DNA of 38,679 nucleotides, from positions 1-38,679 of IMG/VR virus record IMGVR_UViG_3300046311_000013, one strand, 5' to 3'. Both the position numbers and the translations under genes were made by a program. The DNA comes from a virus. This document shows positions 36,445 through 38,679 of the stretch, piece after piece. The notes beneath the pieces were generated by a model. It did no database searches, was not told where the DNA came from, and was given only the letters and a program-made list of their open reading frames with translations. Each line of letters opens with the position of its first letter. Positions within the stretch are counted from its first letter, which is position 1.

Positions 36445-37701
36445 TTAGTATCCACTAATGTCATCATAAACCTCATATTCTTCCTCTTCAAAGTCAGGGA
36501 GGAATGATGAGACAGCAAGTTGTTCAACGTAAGCAAGAGCATCAACCAAGTCATCATGAACACCTTTGGTTGGAAACATTATGAGCTGATCCTTAAACTC
36601 TTCAAAGTCTTCATCCTCATTCAAGATGATATGACCATGTTCAAATCTACCCTGTAATGCCCACACAACACGATCAGTCTTCTTCTTGTTACCGTGAGTA
36701 AGTGTCTGAATATGAGCAAAGGTGTTGTACTGGCGCATCATGTCCTGTAACACACCCATAACAGCGTTCATGGCTGTTCCTCGCTCAATACCGATCTGAA
36801 TAGGCTGATACTCTTTAATGTTCTTCAAGATACGCATACAGGTGTCTTTGATGTCCCACCGTCCATGCTCAATCTTGTGAACATACCATTTGTTATCTGT
36901 ACCGATCTTAACCACTGCGATAGCAGTTTCGTCTAGTCTCTTCTTGTTCTGGGAACCATCTGAGATGTTCTCAAAGCCTGCCAAGTCAATGGCAATGACG
37001 TAAGAACCATCTTTGGATACTTCACCTTCTTTAATCCACTCAGGCTTGAAGATGTCAGAACCTGCTGTATCAAAGCTAGACAGGTATTCCTGCTTGAACG
37101 CAAAGCTACTGAGGCTACGCTTGGCAGCTTCAATCTCTTTAGGGTCAATGGTTTCGTTATCAGCAGTGGTCTTGTGCCATGCCTTCCACTCTTCGTCTGT
37201 TCCATCCTGTCCCAGTTTAAAGACATCATAGAACCAGTTACGACCAGAGGGAGTAGAGATAAATAAGGCTCTACCTTTTTTGTCAGACAAAGAAGCTCGG
37301 ATGATCTTCTGCCATACATCTTCTTTAATAAAGGCACATTCGTCCATGACTACGTAGGTCAAAGACACACCTCGAAGGGAGTCAGGATTGTCAGCACCAC
37401 GTACAAGGATCTTCTTACCGTTGATCAGTGTAATCTCAAGGTTATTGATATGTGAAGACTTAATCACTGGACGGCCAAGCTCATGGAGTAAGTCCCAAAT
37501 AATCGTACGAGCTTGTCCCAACGTGGGAGCAATGTACATCACCGCAGAGCCTTCAGGACAGTTCAGAGCCTCAATGAGCAGGGTAACAGCAGACAGACGA
37601 GACTTACCACAACGGCGACCAGCAGCTACAACCTTGAAACGGGCAGTGTCTTTAAAGACCTCTTGCTGCCAGTTAAGCAATGCAAAGTTAAGTTCAGACA
37701 T
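36445..37701 (-). CDS. terL: Terminase large subunit
   Basis: 418 residues from the ATG at 37701, which overlaps the small terminase stop by 8 bases (a TTG one codon upstream is also possible). ATPase motifs: Walker A VVAAGRRCGKS (ending residue 34) and Walker B TYVVMDECAF (Asp120, Glu121). The nuclease has YVIAIDLAGFENISDG near residue 230, and HDDLVDALAYVEQLA near the C terminus. It packages DNA with the portal at 34429. A headful or a site-specific cutting mechanism cannot be told by eye. Confidence 0.93.
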   Translation of the reverse strand: MSELNFALLNWQQEVFKDTARFKVVAAGRRCGKSRLSAVTLLIEALNCPEGSAVMYIAPTLGQARTIIWDLLHELGRPVIKSSHINNLEITLINGKKILVRGADNPDSLRGVSLTYVVMDECAFIKEDVWQKIIRASLSDKKGRALFISTPSGRNWFYDVFKLGQDGTDEEWKAWHKTTADNETIDPKEIEAAKRSLSSFAFKQEYLSSFDTAGSDIFKPEWIKEGEVSKDGSYVIAIDLAGFENISDGSQNKKRLDETAIAVVKIGTDNKWYVHKIEHGRWDIKDTCMRILKNIKEYQPIQIGIERGTAMNAVMGVLQDMMRQYNTFAHIQTLTHGNKKKTDRVVWALQGRFEHGHIILNEDEDFEEFKDQLIMFPTKGVHDDLVDALAYVEQLAVSSFLPDFEEEEYEVYDDISGY

Positions 37702-38053
37702 CAATTATGTCCTCATCGGTACTGACCACTGGCTGGTTAAGACCTGTGATGTTGATAGAGATCTGAGGAGTACCTCCACCTTGCTTTGCTGCCTCAAAGG
37801 ACGACACAGGAACAATCCTATCGACAATCAGCTTCCATGCAGCAGCTTGGTTCTTGTGTTCATCATTAAGAGCTGCATCGTAAATAGCCTCTAAGACCTT
37901 AACACTCTTAGGTGAGTTAAGCATACGTAGCTTATACTCATTGATGATAGCAGCCTCTCCTTTAGGACGACCTACTGATCTACTTTCTTTAATTTCTGTA
38001 AGCTCTGACTTCTTTGGTCTTCCAGCTTTACGCTTAGGTAATTCATTTTCCAT
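37694..38053 (-). CDS. terS: Terminase small subunit
   Basis: 119 residues, first gene of the late arm. The N terminus carries two AT-hook-like motifs (KAGRPKK and VGRPKGE) within a basic region, followed by a helical segment (VKVLEAIYDAALNDEHKNQA) and an acidic tail (STDEDIIDV). This matches DNA-binding small terminases of phages with repeated GRPK. It would recognise the packaging site. AAAGGATAAAG lies before the ATG. Its leader is about 230 nt and contains the shared 46-bp element. Confidence 0.85.
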   Translation of the reverse strand: MENELPKRKAGRPKKSELTEIKESRSVGRPKGEAAIINEYKLRMLNSPKSVKVLEAIYDAALNDEHKNQAAAWKLIVDRIVPVSSFEAAKQGGGTPQISINITGLNQPVVSTDEDIIDV

Positions 38054-38158
38054 TTGTCTTTATCCTTTCTGTTAGGGAGACAACCTACTTGTAGATAGAC
38101 AATCCATCTATGCTTAAAGTACTTTAAAGGAACGTATAAGTTAAGAACTTAAACACTT

Positions 38159-38204
38159 ATATTATAAGTACTTATCTAAGTATATTACTTATAGTATTTA
38201 ACTT
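38159..38204 (-). promoter_or_regulatory. 46-bp leader element of the terminase operon
   Basis: Read on the - strand it equals 2284-2328 on the + strand, with one extra A. It includes the perfect palindrome ATAAGTACTTAT (38164-38175) and the near-palindrome AAGTAATATACTT. It lies about 80-125 nt downstream of the predicted transcript start, in the same orientation relative to transcription as the early copy. It may be an operator or RNA element that coordinates early and late arms. Confidence 0.6.
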
Positions 38205-38292
38205 ATACATTCGTTGTATCAACTGTGCAGATTCCTGCTAAGTCCTTAAGAGTCCATCACCTTCTTAGTTACTTCTATTTCCTATTACGTAT

Positions 38293-38321
38293 ATTATACC
38301 ATACTTTAAAGCACTTGTCAA
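38293..38321 (-). promoter_or_regulatory. Perfect consensus promoter of the late (terminase) operon
   Basis: On the - strand: TTGACA (38321-38316), 17-bp spacer, TATAAT (38298-38293). Hexamers and spacing are optimal. The spacer contains the palindrome CTTTAAAG (38304-38311). Sequence around it (AGCTTGACAA, GGTATAATA) is shared with the promoter at 30487-30516. It starts transcription near 38286, giving a leader of about 230 nt before the small terminase gene. Confidence 0.8.
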
Positions 38322-38336
38322 GCTTTTCCTTCATCT

Positions 38337-38353
38337 TGTTACAATTTATTACA
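38337..38353 (-). promoter_or_regulatory. Paired TGTTACA / TATTACA sites upstream of late promoter
   Basis: TGTTACA (38337-38343) and TATTACA (38347-38353) start 10 bp apart on the + strand, followed by CTTTTACACTT. They lie 15 nt upstream of the late -35, in inverse orientation relative to transcription; TGTNACA is almost palindromic, so orientation may not matter. The pair repeats the geometry at 287-303 and 2192-2208. Confidence 0.4.
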
Positions 38354-38538
38354 TCTTTTACACTTCTTTGCACTTCTAAGCTCCAGTGAAGCTCACCATT
38401 ACAAACTAAACACTATGGTTTGTCTAATCCTTATACTTTTTCTTGTATATCAACTACTTAGCGCTTTAAGTAACTAAGTCTAACCTGTCCCTAATTAAGT
38501 CTATTTTTACCCTTTTGTGAGCGTCAGAGGCTCCTGCA

Positions 38539-38679
38539 ACATTCAACACTAAAGCCTTACCCCTCCCCCCCCCCATCAAAGTATCAGCCAAGGCTTATAT
38601 AAGTCCATACTTATGCACCAATGTAGTGCTCTAAAGTTATCCACAGGTTATCCACAACTGTACATCCATACAGTAGTCA
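38539..38679. repeat. Right copy of terminal direct repeat / contig overlap
   Basis: Repeats 1-140 with one additional C in the C run (10 rather than 9). It includes a second copy of the two DnaA boxes. If the genome is circularly permuted, this copy is an assembly overlap and not a second biological element; if it has terminal repeats, both are real. Confidence 0.9.

Larger units (their letters stand above)
38054..38538. other. Right part of intergenic control region
   Basis: No gene seen. Read towards the terminase gene it holds an AT-rich zone with TGTTACA/TATTACA (38337-38353), the late promoter (38293-38321), a leader with the 46-bp palindromic element (38159-38204) and the palindrome TTAAAGTACTTTAA (38114-38127). 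CTTTAAAG occurs at 38122-38129 and 38304-38311. The stretch from 38354 to 38538 holds repeated TTACA, TTTACACTT and AAGCTC words but no structure I can assign; it then meets the terminal repeat. Confidence 0.65.

Noticed and set aside
19399-36720. Further TGTAACA/TGTTACA words in the late arm
   Set aside because: Several occur inside coding sequence (for example near 19401, 20573, 22825, 30232) as ordinary Leu/Gln/Val/Thr codon combinations, single and not next to promoters.
1-38679. CRISPR array, integrase, repressor or partition genes
   Set aside because: No regularly spaced long repeats and no proteins with the motifs of these families were seen; the phage appears virulent.
1-38679. T7-type phage promoters
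   Set aside because: No repeated roughly 20-bp promoter with the T7-like core was seen in front of genes, in line with the missing phage RNA polymerase.

Overview
The window is one essentially complete genome of a tailed, short-tailed (podovirus-type) virulent bacteriophage. The first 140 bases recur as the last 141 bases, so the unique length is about 38.54 kb and the map is circular or carries short direct terminal repeats. The replication proteins are T7-like (fused primase-helicase, family A DNA polymerase, acidic-tailed ssDNA-binding protein, gp6-like exonuclease, endonuclease I). There is no single-subunit phage RNA polymerase, and every convincing promoter is of host sigma70 type. This gene set plus ThyX, ribonucleotide reductase, PhoH and MazG recalls the SIO1-like relatives of T7 (inference). 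Small proteins such as the 2932-3300 product are of a kind I associate with phages of Burkholderiales, so a proteobacterial host, perhaps a betaproteobacterium, is a weak inference. I saw no integrase, repressor or partition genes.

Layout: two divergent arms leave a control region of about 870 bp that spans the map ends (38054 through the junction to 387). It holds two perfect DnaA boxes, short direct repeats, CTTTAAAG palindromes, a C9/C10 tract and divergent consensus promoters. The + arm (388-18389) starts with a run of small, tightly overlapping early genes (388-3300). Replication genes follow (3312-7341). Next come a tRNA-Leu locus with a broken second copy and an HNH endonuclease (7367-8014), the SSB, a small membrane protein, a PP-loop protein and two nucleases (8007-10518), and then a nucleotide-supply block: ThyX, MazG, a DUF3310 protein, NrdB, NrdA, glutaredoxin, PhoH and a ClpP-like protease (10617-18389).

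The - arm is read from 38053 down to 18437: small and large terminase, portal, a collagen-like protein, two long beta-rich fibre-like proteins, two small proteins, scaffold, major capsid protein, a terminator, head-tail adaptor, nozzle-like protein, an SGNH-hydrolase tail spike, a cupin, three probable ejection proteins, and a lysis cassette (M15 peptidase, holin-like protein, coiled-coil membrane protein). The arms converge on a 14-bp-stem bidirectional terminator at 18396-18430.

The most unusual feature is regulatory. A nearly identical 45/46-bp palindrome-rich element lies in the 5' leader of an early transcript (2284-2328) and of the late terminase transcript (38159-38204, - strand). It has the same orientation relative to transcription in both, each time downstream of a promoter with perfect consensus hexamers. 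Paired TGTTACA-type sites 10 bp apart lie upstream of both of these promoters and of the first early promoter. The late promoter at 30.5 kb instead has a 6-bp-arm palindrome inside its spacer. I propose that these sites form the phage's own switch acting on host RNA polymerase; this is inference.
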